NCBI RefSeq assembly: GCF_000472545.1
Contig: NZ_AWZV01000012.1
Span: forward strand, 29,225 to 93,224
Reading direction: 5' to 3'
Length of the DNA stretch: 64,000 nucleotides
From: Burkholderia sp. WSM2232
Lineage (GTDB): Bacteria > Pseudomonadota > Gammaproteobacteria > Burkholderiales > Burkholderiaceae
Below the pieces are notes generated by a model. It saw only the letters and a list, made by a program, of their open reading frames with translations. It was not told the origin of the DNA and made no database searches. Made by a program: the position numbers and the translations under genes. Of the stretch, positions 32,680 to 40,732 are shown piece after piece (position 1 is the stretch's first letter; every line of letters begins with the position of its first letter).

Positions 32680-32710
32680 AAAAAAACCGCGGAACGGTGT
32701 CCGCGGTTTT
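32680..32710 (-). terminator. Intrinsic terminator of the RlmL-like gene
   Basis: An 11-bp perfect stem AAAACCGCGGA (32683-32693) with TCCGCGGTTTT (32700-32710) and a 6-nt loop. Read on the minus strand it ends in seven T, the right orientation for the methyltransferase gene; four T on the plus strand could also stop opposing transcripts. Confidence 0.85.
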
Positions 32711-32862
32711 CGGGGCTGTGTGGCCATTTGCGCTTGTGTGTAACGTATCGCGTTTTGCCTGTCGCGCGGTCCACAACACGGCTCCAGGCTCGAACGACGC
32801 GACGGCGACTCAACCGGGATTGCCCTTTGGCCGGATTGAAGGCCGTGCTAGCCGCGCGCGTC

Positions 32863-34152
32863 TCAACCCGCCGGTGTCTCACCCTGTGTGCGCTGCCGTA
32901 CGCTGCCCGCGATCAGATTGAAGCGGAACAGCCGGCATTCCAGCGCGCCGTTAAAGAGCGGCGTCTTGGTCGATTCGCGCAGACGCAACTGACCCGGCAG
33001 TTTGCGATCCGATGTCAGGATGAACGCGTGCCAGCCAGTGAAACGCTGCTTGAGCGCGTCACCGAGCGACTGGAAAAACTCGCTGTCCGGCGTTTCTTCC
33101 TGGGCGCGGCGAAAGCCGTCGTCTTCACGGTTGTCGCGATTGCGTCCTTCGCGGATTTCGCCGCGCGCGTTGCGCCCGCGAACTTCGATCCGCTCGCCAT
33201 ACGGCGGATTGGCGACCAGAATGCCCGGCTCGGTAGTGGGCGGCGTCATGCCGCGAGCGTCGACCTGTTTCAGCGGAATGGACGGCAAGCCCGCGCGGTT
33301 GAAGTTCGCGCGTGCTTTGTCCAGCATGTCGCCGGAAATGTCGCTGCCGAAAATCTGCAGGTCGGCGCGCGAGCTGCGCGCGGCGTGCTTCGCGTCGAGC
33401 GCGGCGGCTTTTAGCGTTTGCCAGGTCTTGCTGTCGAATTGCTTGAGCTTTTCGAAGCCGAAGCGGCGCTCCGCGCCCGGCGCGATGTTCAGCGCGACTT
33501 GTGCGGCTTCCGCGAGGAACGTGCCGCTGCCGCACATCGGGTCGTATAGGGGCGTGCCGGCATTCCAGCCGGTCAACCGCAGAATGCCCGCCGCGAGATT
33601 TTCGCGCAGCGGCGCCGCGCCCTTGTCCAGACGCCAGCCGCGCTTGAAAAGCGGGTCGCCGGAAGTGTCGAGATAAAGCGTGCAGTCCGTCGCGGTGAGA
33701 AACGCAAACACGCGCACGTCGGGCATGCCGGTGTCGATGCTCGGACGCGCGCCGCTCACTTCGCGCAGACGGTCGCAGATCGCGTCCTTCACGCGCAGCG
33801 TGGTGAACTCGAGGCTGCGCAGCGGTGACTTGATCGCGGTCACGTCCACGCGCAGCGTCTCGTTGGCGGAGAACCACTGCTCCCAGCGTTGTTCGACGGC
33901 GAGCGCGTAAATGTCCTGCTCGCTGCGATACGGACGATGCGCGATTTTCAGCAGTACGCGGCTCGCGATGCGCGAATGCAGATTCGCCGCCATGCCGGCC
34001 GCCCAGCCGCCGCGAAAGTGCACGCCGCCCGGCACTTGCGAGCCTGCCGTGAACGGCGCGCCGTGCAGATGCTTTGCCGCTATTTCGGCGAGTTCGGAGG
34101 CGAGCGACGCTTCAAGGCCGCGCGGGCAGGGGAGGAAGAAATCGAAGGACAT
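32863..34152 (-). CDS. RlmL-like THUMP rRNA (guanine-N2) methyltransferase
   Basis: 429 aa. The N-terminal ferredoxin-like/THUMP region opens FFLPCPRGLEASLASELAEI. A UPF0020 methyltransferase follows with SAM-binding YDPMCGSGTFLAEAA and catalytic NPPYGER. It corresponds to the N-terminal methyltransferase half of E. coli RlmL (23S rRNA m2G2445) without the RlmK half. After NPPYGERIE there is an unusual Arg/Glu/Gly-rich insertion of about 30 residues before the family pattern resumes at FFQSLGDALKQRF. The exact target is unproven. Confidence 0.88.
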   Translation of the reverse strand: MSFDFFLPCPRGLEASLASELAEIAAKHLHGAPFTAGSQVPGGVHFRGGWAAGMAANLHSRIASRVLLKIAHRPYRSEQDIYALAVEQRWEQWFSANETLRVDVTAIKSPLRSLEFTTLRVKDAICDRLREVSGARPSIDTGMPDVRVFAFLTATDCTLYLDTSGDPLFKRGWRLDKGAAPLRENLAAGILRLTGWNAGTPLYDPMCGSGTFLAEAAQVALNIAPGAERRFGFEKLKQFDSKTWQTLKAAALDAKHAARSSRADLQIFGSDISGDMLDKARANFNRAGLPSIPLKQVDARGMTPPTTEPGILVANPPYGERIEVRGRNARGEIREGRNRDNREDDGFRRAQEETPDSEFFQSLGDALKQRFTGWHAFILTSDRKLPGQLRLRESTKTPLFNGALECRLFRFNLIAGSVRQRTQGETPAG

Positions 34153-34279
34153 GGGTGGGGCGAGCCGGAGGGCGGTGGGTAAGGGCGTATTGTACGCGGT
34201 CGCGGTAACGCTTCTTTAGGCCTGCGGCGGGTAGGCGGTTGATGGATTCGACGACTGGAAACCGCCGCCGCCGTACGCG

Positions 34280-35065
34280 CTACCTTACAGCCACTGATCC
34301 CGCTGCGACTTCAGACGGACAAGCCGGCACGCCTGCACGAACAACCCGCTTGTTGGCCGCCGAAGCGGAGGCAGCGGTAGCAGGAGCTGAAGCCGGGTTG
34401 GACCCAGATGTCGCCGAAGACGCCACCGCAGCCGCCGCCATCGCCTGCACGGCCCCCGCCACCTGCGCGGAAATTCGCTGCAACGCCCGCCGATGCCCAT
34501 CGACAAGCGAGTCATAGCCACTGCCGACAGGCTCGCTCACCACGCTCCTGCATGTCATCACAGCCGTGCTGCGCACAGCCCGCACGCTCCACACCGCGTC
34601 GATCAACGCGTGCGATCCGGGCCACGATTCGAACCGCTGCACATTCATGCTCACCCGATACACGGGCGTCGTATCGGAATAAGCGGCGCCGTACACGTCG
34701 ATCGTATTCAACTGCTGCGTGAGACTGGTTGACAGGGCACGGCGCAACTCGTCGCCCGGCAGCGACGCCCAACGCTCCTCCTCGAGCACCTTCACCTGCG
34801 TCGGTCCTGTCTGCACGACCAACTGGTTCTTCGCGACCTGCGGCGGCACATCGATCGGCGCGACCGCGATCAGCCACGCCGGCGCGGCCGCAGTCCGCAC
34901 GCTCGGCGCGGCAGCCGGTGCGCCCGCGCTCACGTCGCCCAAGGTATAGAACCGGCTATTCGGCGACGAACACGCTGCAAGCGCAAACGCCGTGGCGAGC
35001 GCGCCGGCAAGAACGGTGCCGCGCACGGATCCACGCGGCAGGCGGGGGAGTCGATCGAACATCAT
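34280..35065 (-). CDS. pqiC: PqiC-like outer-membrane lipoprotein
   Basis: 261 aa. The lipoprotein signal ends in LAAC (Cys at about residue 32), followed by SSPNSRFYTLGD, the motif opening the ABC_trans_aux/PqiC family. The C-terminal 50 residues are Ala-rich and low complexity. PqiC forms an outer-membrane ring that docks with the PqiB needle. Its start overlaps the pqiB stop by 4 bp. Confidence 0.9.
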   Translation of the reverse strand: MMFDRLPRLPRGSVRGTVLAGALATAFALAACSSPNSRFYTLGDVSAGAPAAAPSVRTAAAPAWLIAVAPIDVPPQVAKNQLVVQTGPTQVKVLEEERWASLPGDELRRALSTSLTQQLNTIDVYGAAYSDTTPVYRVSMNVQRFESWPGSHALIDAVWSVRAVRSTAVMTCRSVVSEPVGSGYDSLVDGHRRALQRISAQVAGAVQAMAAAAVASSATSGSNPASAPATAASASAANKRVVRAGVPACPSEVAAGSVAVR

Positions 35066-36720
35066 GGTTTGTCTCCAGCTTTACCGCGCAACAACGATTC
35101 CGGATGGCGTTCCAGATAATCCGACAGCGCATTCAGTGACTGCAAGGTGCGCGTCAATTCCTGCAACGCCTGATGCACGTCCGACTGCAACGGCGAGTCC
35201 TGCTGCAAGGTCGCCTCCGCGGAGCCGAAGGTCTGCTTCGCGGCCGCGAGCGTGTCGCGGGCCTGCGGCACGACTTCGGAGTCGAGCCGCTTGAACAGCT
35301 GATCGGCATTCTTCAACGCGCTGTTCAGGTTGTTGCCGATCTGGTCGAAAGGCACCTTGTCGAGCTTTTTCGCGATGTCGGCGACCTGCAGCTGCAACTC
35401 GTCGAGCGTGTTCGGGATTGTCGGCAGTTCCAGCGGATCGCTTGCAACGTCGACGGTCGCGGGCGGCGCCTTCGGGAAGATGTCGAGCGCCACGTACAAC
35501 TGGCTCGTGATCAGATTGCCGGTACGCAACTGGCCGCGCAAACCATGCTTGACCAGTTGTTGCAGCATGTTCTGACCGGCAAGGCTGCCCGGCGCGGGCG
35601 CGGTTTCGCGGAAGCGCTTGCCGAGGCGGTCCGGGTAAAGATTCATGGTCACCGGCATGGTGAAGCTGCGCGTTTTCGGATCGTAGTCGATGCCGATGTT
35701 CGTCACCTGACCGAGCACGATGCCCCGGAAATCGACCGGCGCGCCGACCGACAGCCCGCGCAGCGACTGGTTGAAGTTCATCACGACGCGCAGCGGCACG
35801 CCGTCCGGTTCACGCATCGCGTCGGCTTCGTCGGAACCGAGCCGGAAGGTCATGTTGTTCGGCGCCTGCGCGCCCACGCCCTGGCCCGGCGGCGACTGGA
35901 ACGACAGACCGCCGACTATCACCGTCGCGAGCGATTGCGTGTTCAGCTTGAAGCCGCTCGAATCGAGCCGCAAATCCACGCCGCTTGCGTGCCACCAGCG
36001 CGAATTCGTGCCGACGTACTGATCGAACGGCGCGGACACGAATACCTGCATGGTCACGCCGGTGCCGTCCTTGTCGAGTGAGAAACCCACCACCTGGCCG
36101 ACCTGCACGCGCCGGTAAAAAATCGGCGAGCCGATGTCGATGGAGCCGAGCGAATCGCCGTGCAGGATGAACTGGTGGCCCTTCTGGTCGCCGGTCACCG
36201 GAGGCGGTGTTTCGAGCCCGACAAAGTTCTTCTCGCTGTCCGGCGAATGGCCGGCGTCCGCGCCGATATACGCGCCCGAGAGCAGCGTGGTGAGGCCGGA
36301 CACGCCGCTCGCGCCCACGCGCGGGCGCACGACCCAGAAGCGCGAATCCTTGACCGCGAAGTCTTCGCCTTCCTTGGTCAGTTGCACTTGAACGAGCACA
36401 TGCGACAGGTCTTTGGACAGCCTGATTGACTTCACCGCGCCCACGTCGACGTCCTTGTACTTGACCTTGGTCTTGCCGGGCTCGAGCCCTTCGGCGCTGA
36501 TGAAACTGATCGTGATGGTCGGGCCTTTCTCCGTTACCGACTTGATGACGAGCGCAATGCCGATCAGCGCGGCGATCAGCGGAATCAGCCAGACGAGCGA
36601 CGGCAGCCAGCGGCTGCGGGGTTCGATGTCAGGGTCGGGCAGTTGGGGCGGCAGCTTCGGTCCGTTCGAATCGTTGCGCGGCGCATCGGAGGCGGGCGTC
36701 GGTCCTTGCGGGCTAGTCAT
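35062..36720 (-). CDS. pqiB: PqiB-like MCE protein (periplasm-spanning lipid tunnel)
   Basis: 552 aa. A single N-terminal membrane helix (LPSLVWLIPLIAALIGIALVI) is followed by three MCE/MlaD domains (starting near GPTITISFISAEGLEPGKTKVKY, near GDSLGSIDIGSPIFYRRV and near MNFNQSLRGLSVGAPVDFRG). A long helical C-terminal segment (about 430-540) is as in PqiB, where hexamers build a needle across the periplasm. It starts 8 bp inside the end of the second pqiA gene and ends overlapping pqiC. Probable role: lipid movement between the membranes. Confidence 0.94.
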   Translation of the reverse strand: MTSPQGPTPASDAPRNDSNGPKLPPQLPDPDIEPRSRWLPSLVWLIPLIAALIGIALVIKSVTEKGPTITISFISAEGLEPGKTKVKYKDVDVGAVKSIRLSKDLSHVLVQVQLTKEGEDFAVKDSRFWVVRPRVGASGVSGLTTLLSGAYIGADAGHSPDSEKNFVGLETPPPVTGDQKGHQFILHGDSLGSIDIGSPIFYRRVQVGQVVGFSLDKDGTGVTMQVFVSAPFDQYVGTNSRWWHASGVDLRLDSSGFKLNTQSLATVIVGGLSFQSPPGQGVGAQAPNNMTFRLGSDEADAMREPDGVPLRVVMNFNQSLRGLSVGAPVDFRGIVLGQVTNIGIDYDPKTRSFTMPVTMNLYPDRLGKRFRETAPAPGSLAGQNMLQQLVKHGLRGQLRTGNLITSQLYVALDIFPKAPPATVDVASDPLELPTIPNTLDELQLQVADIAKKLDKVPFDQIGNNLNSALKNADQLFKRLDSEVVPQARDTLAAAKQTFGSAEATLQQDSPLQSDVHQALQELTRTLQSLNALSDYLERHPESLLRGKAGDKP

Positions 36721-37363
36721 GTTCGAGATCCTGAGGTTTTTGAGTACTGCCGTCCACGTCGTCCCAGATGAGTCGTGGATCGAATTGCATGGATGCCATC
36801 ATCGTCAGGATCACCACCGAGCCGAACGCAATCGCGCCGGGGCCGGCCGTGATCACGGCAAGCGACTTGAAGCGCACCAGCGCGACTGTCAGCGTGACGA
36901 CGAACACGTCGAGCATCGACCAGCGGCCGATGCGCTCGACCATCCGGTACAGCGTGGTGCGCTGCTGCGGCCGCCAGCGCGAGTGGCGCTGCACGGTGAT
37001 GGTGAGCAGCGCGAGCACAGTGAGCTTGAGCATCGGCACCATGATGCTGGCGATGAACACGATCACCGCGAGCGGCCAGTCGCCGGATGTCCAGAAGTAC
37101 ACGACGCCGCTCATGATGGTGTCGTCCTCCGAACCGACCAGCGACGAGGTGTGCATGACCGGCAACAAATTTGCCGGAATATACAGCAAGGCCGCGGCGA
37201 TCAGCAGCGCCCACGTGCGCATCAGGCTGTCGGGATTGCGCGAGTGCAGACGTGCGCCGCACCGTCCGCAATGCTGCGGCGTGACCGAGCGGATGCGCGG
37301 CTCGACGCGCCCGCACGCGTGGCAGGCGAGAAGCCCGGCGCGTTTCGCGGTGACGTACTTCAT
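36713..37363 (-). CDS. PqiA-like membrane protein, second half
   Basis: 216 aa from the ATG at 37363, which overlaps the previous stop (ATGA). A zinc-ribbon at the N terminus (CHACGRVEP then CGRCGA) is followed by four membrane helices, with LLYIPANLLPVM and SVVILTMMASMQFDPRLIWD typical of the PqiA domain. E. coli PqiA/YebS has two such halves in one chain; here this is a separate polypeptide matching the C-terminal half. Confidence 0.92.
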   Translation of the reverse strand: MKYVTAKRAGLLACHACGRVEPRIRSVTPQHCGRCGARLHSRNPDSLMRTWALLIAAALLYIPANLLPVMHTSSLVGSEDDTIMSGVVYFWTSGDWPLAVIVFIASIMVPMLKLTVLALLTITVQRHSRWRPQQRTTLYRMVERIGRWSMLDVFVVTLTVALVRFKSLAVITAGPGAIAFGSVVILTMMASMQFDPRLIWDDVDGSTQKPQDLEHD

Positions 37364-38148
37364 TGCGCGGGCCGTCCCTGGTGAGGCGTGGGCGCTGTGC
37401 CGGGGTTCGCGTCGCTCGGGCCGCCCGTGCCGCCCGTGCCTTCGTCGGGTTGCAGCAGCGGCGCAGCGGGCGGGCCGCTCAGCGAGCCAAGCGCGGCCGC
37501 CGCGCTGTCGGCCGAAGTGCGCGGCAGCGGGCGCCGGCTGCGCGCGCCGAGTTCGTCGGCAAGGTCCCATAGAATGCGCGGATCGAACGTGACGACGACC
37601 GCGAACATCAGCGTGAGCGCACCGAAAGCAAATAGTGCCGCCTCCGGGATCACGCGCGCAAGACTGACCATCTTCACGATGGTGATCAGCACGCCGAGCA
37701 TGAACACTTCAATCATGCCCCACGGCCGCACGAACTGGATCGCGCGCAAGACGCGGTTAAAGCCCGCCGGCACATAGCCTGCGCGCAACGGCACCAGCAC
37801 GTAGAGCAGCGCGACGAGTTCGGTGAGCGGAAACAGAATGGTCGAGCAGAACACCATGACAGCGACAATCTGCATGTTCTCGTTCCACAGCGCGACGAGC
37901 GCGCCGAACAGCGTGGTTTGCGAGGTGATGCCATTGGTTTCCAGTTCGACGATGGGAAAGCCCTGAGCGATCACGAACGTGATCAGCGCGGCAAGCGTCA
38001 TTGCGCTGATGCCGTCGAGCCTGCGCGACACGCCGCTGTAGAGCGTCGCCCCGCAGCGCGGACAGCGGGCGACCCTGCGCCCGACAAGCCGCGGCTTGCG
38101 GAACAGCGTATCGCATTCATGGCACGCGATCAGGTTGTCATGTTCCAT
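37360..38148 (-). CDS. PqiA-like membrane protein, first half
   Basis: 262 aa from the ATG at 38148 (MEHDNLIACHECD). A zinc-ribbon CHECDTLFRK/CPRCGATLY precedes four membrane helices (FVIAQGFPIVELE, VFCSTILFPLTELVALLYVL and others) and VVVTFDPRILWDL. The last ~65 residues are Pro/Ala/Gly-rich and probably disordered. First gene of a four-gene operon (pqiA first half, pqiA second half, pqiB, pqiC) with overlaps of 4, 8 and 4 bp. In E. coli this system is SoxRS-induced and handles envelope lipids. Confidence 0.92.
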   Translation of the reverse strand: MEHDNLIACHECDTLFRKPRLVGRRVARCPRCGATLYSGVSRRLDGISAMTLAALITFVIAQGFPIVELETNGITSQTTLFGALVALWNENMQIVAVMVFCSTILFPLTELVALLYVLVPLRAGYVPAGFNRVLRAIQFVRPWGMIEVFMLGVLITIVKMVSLARVIPEAALFAFGALTLMFAVVVTFDPRILWDLADELGARSRRPLPRTSADSAAAALGSLSGPPAAPLLQPDEGTGGTGGPSDANPGTAPTPHQGRPAQ

Positions 38149-38525
38149 ACGGCAGCGGGCCAACGAAAGGTGGGAAAGCGTGCAATGCCGGTCGCGAGGT
38201 GAGTCGATCTTGCAGGTTTGTGAAAAAATGTGCAGCAATAGTACCAAAACGCGTTCCAGCGTCGCGTCGGCGGGCTCAGGCTCGCCGGTTCACACTTTAT
38301 GACCGTTCCGGTCCCCAATTGTTCAGCCGCGCGGCCAGGTGCACGCAATCAGCCTTGCGGTAAATTGCCGACGGGCGCAGCCAGCTTTTTCCGCTTCGGG
38401 TAGCATGGCGGCCTGGCGCGTCGCCAACCCTGCGACGCCAGGCCCTCTGCCGATGGACTTCAGGTCGGCGGGGAATAGCGGGGCATGCCGCGCCGTTAAC
38501 CTCTCTTAGCAAGCGTTGACCTGTC
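38149..38525. other. 377-bp divergent intergenic region (pqi / cytochrome b561)
   Basis: No gene seen. It must contain the pqi and cybB promoters, but I could not pick convincing hexamers. A hairpin-forming sequence at 38411-38443 is listed separately. The cybB start lacks a clear ribosome-binding site. Confidence 0.5.
38411..38443. other. Long inverted repeat upstream of cybB
   Basis: The left arm GCCTGGCGCGTCGC (38411-38424) and right arm GCGACGCCAGGC (38432-38443) pair over 12 bp with a 2-nt bulge and a 7-nt loop. It lies 83 bp before the cytochrome b561 start. No T-run, so a leader structure or protein site is as likely as a terminator. Confidence 0.45.
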
Positions 38526-39086
38526 ATGGCACATAATCCTTCATTCGGTGGCTCGGAGTCGTACACGCGGACCGCCATTGCCTTTCATTGGCTGATCGCA
38601 TTGCTGATTGTTTGCGGCTTTGCGCTCGGCTGGGTGATGACCGACATCCCCGGCTTCACGCCCACCAAGCTGCGCTATTTTTCCTGGCACAAATGGATCG
38701 GCGTGACCGTGTTCGCACTGGCTGTACTGCGCATTCTGTGGCGCGCCACTCACGGCGCGCCGGCAATGCCGCGCCGCATGCCCGCGTGGCAGCGCGGTGC
38801 CGCGCATTTCGTGCACCTGCTGCTGTATGCGTTGATGATCGTCATCCCTCTTTCCGGCTATCTGTACAGCTCGGCCGCGAACGTGCCGGTCGTCTATCTC
38901 GGGCTGATTCCGCTGCCGCGGCTGATCGCGCCTGATCCGCACCTGAAGGAACTGCTCAAGAACGTCCATATCGCGCTGAATTACACGCTGCTGGTGCTGG
39001 TCGGAATGCACGTGGCGGCGGCGCTCAAGCATCAATGGCTGGACCGCGACGGCCTGCTGTCGCGCATGCTTCCCTTCCTCAAATAA
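38526..39086 (+). CDS. cybB: Cytochrome b561
   Basis: 186 aa. Four membrane helices carry the haem-ligand histidines: YTRTAIAFHWLIALLIVCGF, RYFSWHKWIGVTVFALA, AAHFVHLLLYALMIVIPLSGY and VHIALNYTLLVLVGMHVAAALKHQ. This is the Ni-hydrogenase-type di-haem b561 family that passes electrons (in E. coli, from superoxide) to ubiquinone in the inner membrane. It is followed at 8 bp by two yceI genes, a common grouping. Confidence 0.93.
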   Translation: MAHNPSFGGSESYTRTAIAFHWLIALLIVCGFALGWVMTDIPGFTPTKLRYFSWHKWIGVTVFALAVLRILWRATHGAPAMPRRMPAWQRGAAHFVHLLLYALMIVIPLSGYLYSSAANVPVVYLGLIPLPRLIAPDPHLKELLKNVHIALNYTLLVLVGMHVAAALKHQWLDRDGLLSRMLPFLK

Positions 39087-39094
39087 GGACAATC

Positions 39095-39658
39095 ATGAAG
39101 GTCTCGTTTTATCGCTACATGCTGGCGGCATTCGCCGCTGCCTCGCTGAGCGCGGCCGGCGCCGCGTGGGCCCAGGTCGACACGGCCAAAAGTTCCGTGA
39201 CGGCTACGTCCAGGCAGATGAACGTGCCCGTCGAAGGCAAGTTCGGCAAGTTCACCGCGCAGCTCAATTTCGATCCGGCCAAGCCCGCCGAAGGCAGCGC
39301 GCAGTTGAATATCGACGTGTCGAGCTACGATCTCGGCGACGAAACCTACAACGAGCAGGTGCGCGGCAAGGAATGGTTCGACGCGAAGACCTATCCCAGC
39401 GCGAGTTTCGTTTCGAGCGCGATTGCGCCGGCCGGCGGCAACCAGTACAAGGTGACGGGCAAACTTACCATCAAGGGCAAATCGCAGACGGTGGTGGTGC
39501 CCGTTACCGTGACGCAGCAAGGCCCGACGCAGACGTTCGACGGCTCTTTGCCGATCAAACGCTCGCAGTTCGATATCGGCACCGGCGAGTGGAAAGATAC
39601 CTCCGTGGTGGCCGACGAGGTCGTCATCAAGTTTCATATCGTAGCCGCGCGCAAGTAG
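39095..39658 (+). CDS. YceI-family periplasmic lipocalin-like protein (first copy)
   Basis: 187 aa from the ATG at 39095. The signal peptide MKVSFYRYMLAAFAAASLSAAGAAWAQ is given in two blocks with cleavage after AWA. The YceI fold follows: GKFGKFTAQLNFDP, GKEWFDAKTYPSASFVS and VTGKLTIKGKSQTVVVPV. YceI proteins bind isoprenoids in an 8-strand barrel and are linked to cytochrome b561. The second yceI follows at about 50 bp. Function in this organism is not established. Confidence 0.9.
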   Translation: MKVSFYRYMLAAFAAASLSAAGAAWAQVDTAKSSVTATSRQMNVPVEGKFGKFTAQLNFDPAKPAEGSAQLNIDVSSYDLGDETYNEQVRGKEWFDAKTYPSASFVSSAIAPAGGNQYKVTGKLTIKGKSQTVVVPVTVTQQGPTQTFDGSLPIKRSQFDIGTGEWKDTSVVADEVVIKFHIVAARK

Positions 39659-39709
39659 TTGAACTGCGCGTATAAAAAGCAGCCGTTCTTTCCTGACTGG
39701 GAGCATGAC

Positions 39710-40288
39710 TTGAAGACATCCATGTTGATTGCCGCCGGTGCATTGGCCTCGTGTGTTTCGCTTGGCGCATTCGCCGCCGACACCTATCAGCTCGACCCTA
39801 CTCACACCTATCCGAGCTTCGAGGCGGACCACTTCGGCGGTCTGTCGGTGTGGCGCGGCAAGTTCACCAAAAGCTCGGGCACCGTCACGCTCGACCGCGC
39901 GGCCAAAACCGGCACCGTCGAGGTCAATGTCGACGCCGCTTCGATCTCGACCGGAAACACCAAGCTCGACGATCACCTGAAAGAGGCCGAATTCTTCGAC
40001 GTCGCGAAGTTTCCGACCGCAACGTACAAAGGCACGTCGATCCGGTTCGACGGCGACAAGCCGGCTGAAGTGGTCGGCAGCCTGACGCTGCACGGCGTGA
40101 CGAAGCCGCTGAACCTGAAGATCGAGTCGTTCAAGTGCATGCCGCACCCCATGCTCAAGCGCGAAGTCTGCGGCGTGGAAGCCAGCGCACAGTTCAACCG
40201 CGCGGATTACGGCATGGATTTCGGCAGCAAGTACGGCTTCAGCATGGAGACCAAGCTGCATATTCAGGCTGAGGGCATCAAGCAATAA
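39710..40288 (+). CDS. YceI-family periplasmic protein (second copy)
   Basis: 192 aa using the TTG at 39710 ([14 protein letters not shown]), chosen because GGGAG lies 6 bp upstream; the ATG at 39722 would shorten the signal peptide. The signal is cleaved at [10 protein letters not shown]. The body shows [35 protein letters not shown] and [16 protein letters not shown], the classic YceI pattern. Two Cys (in KCMPHP and EVCGVEA) could form a disulfide. Paralogue of the preceding gene, with cybB upstream. Confidence 0.9.
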   Translation: MKTSMLIAAGALASCVSLGAFAADTYQLDPTHTYPSFEADHFGGLSVWRGKFTKSSGTVTLDRAAKTGTVEVNVDAASISTGNTKLDDHLKEAEFFDVAKFPTATYKGTSIRFDGDKPAEVVGSLTLHGVTKPLNLKIESFKCMPHPMLKREVCGVEASAQFNRADYGMDFGSKYGFSMETKLHIQAEGIKQ

Positions 40289-40456
40289 ATGCCTGCCGTG
40301 CGCGCAGGCAGCCAGCCTGCGCAGGCGCTCGCGTTGCCGCTTGCGCGGCAGCCTGGCGCGCCGACGGGCACCCCGGCTTCCTGATGGTGCCGATGCCGCT
40401 GCGGCGTGGGCGCACCTGAGGCGCCGGTCGCGTGACCTGCCTCATCGCTTTTCCGA

Positions 40457-40491
40457 CCGCTTCGTTCGCCTTTGCGACGAAGCGGTTTTTT
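40457..40491 (+). terminator. Strong intrinsic terminator 170 bp after yceI
   Basis: CCGCTTCGT (40457-40465) pairs with ACGAAGCGG (40477-40485), with an inner CGC/GCG extension and a tetraloop, then six T (40486-40491). Orientation is plus. It ends either the cybB-yceI-yceI transcript or a short independent RNA from the preceding 170 bp. Confidence 0.85.
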
Positions 40492-40595
40492 CATGGCATC
40501 GCGGAAAAAGAACGACGCGAAATACTGGACGCGCTAAGGTAGAGCGCAACGGCCTCAGCCGTAAACGCCTACGGGCGCTCCTAAAGCAGGCAGTT

Positions 40596-40607
40596 GCGAA
40601 ATTTCGC
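40596..40607. promoter_or_regulatory. Perfect palindrome upstream of the MFS gene
   Basis: GCGAAATTTCGC, 12 bp, 126-137 bp before the transporter's start codon and just upstream of an AT-rich patch (TTTAATTTTT). Candidate regulator-binding site; no regulator gene is adjacent. Confidence 0.35.
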
Positions 40608-40732
40608 GCTCGCTTCGGTTTAATTTTTCAGGTACATAAAGCGTTGCACCCAAATTGGTTGTGCGCGCATCCAATCTGGAGAACTCGGGCCTGGACCCGC
40701 ACCTATAAGATCAGCGCGCAATGGAGATCTGC

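Larger units (their letters stand above)
32549..32862. other. 314-bp intergenic region with operator-like hairpin and terminator
   Basis: No gene. It contains a perfect 9-bp inverted repeat (32620-32643) upstream of the VOC gene and a strong intrinsic terminator (32680-32710) for the methyltransferase gene arriving from the right; both are listed separately. The remainder shows nothing further. Confidence 0.6.
40289..40732. other. 444-bp intergenic region: terminator, palindromes and MFS leader
   Basis: No protein gene. From left to right: GC-rich inverted repeats right after yceI (GCCTGC 40291/GCAGGC 40304 and CCTGCGCAGG at 40316-40325), a strong intrinsic terminator (40457-40491), nested inverted repeats (GAGCGC 40542/GCGCTC 40575 enclosing ACGGC/GCCGT), a perfect palindrome GCGAAATTTCGC (40596-40607) and CCAAATTGG (40650-40658) before the MFS gene. 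Confidence 0.6.
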
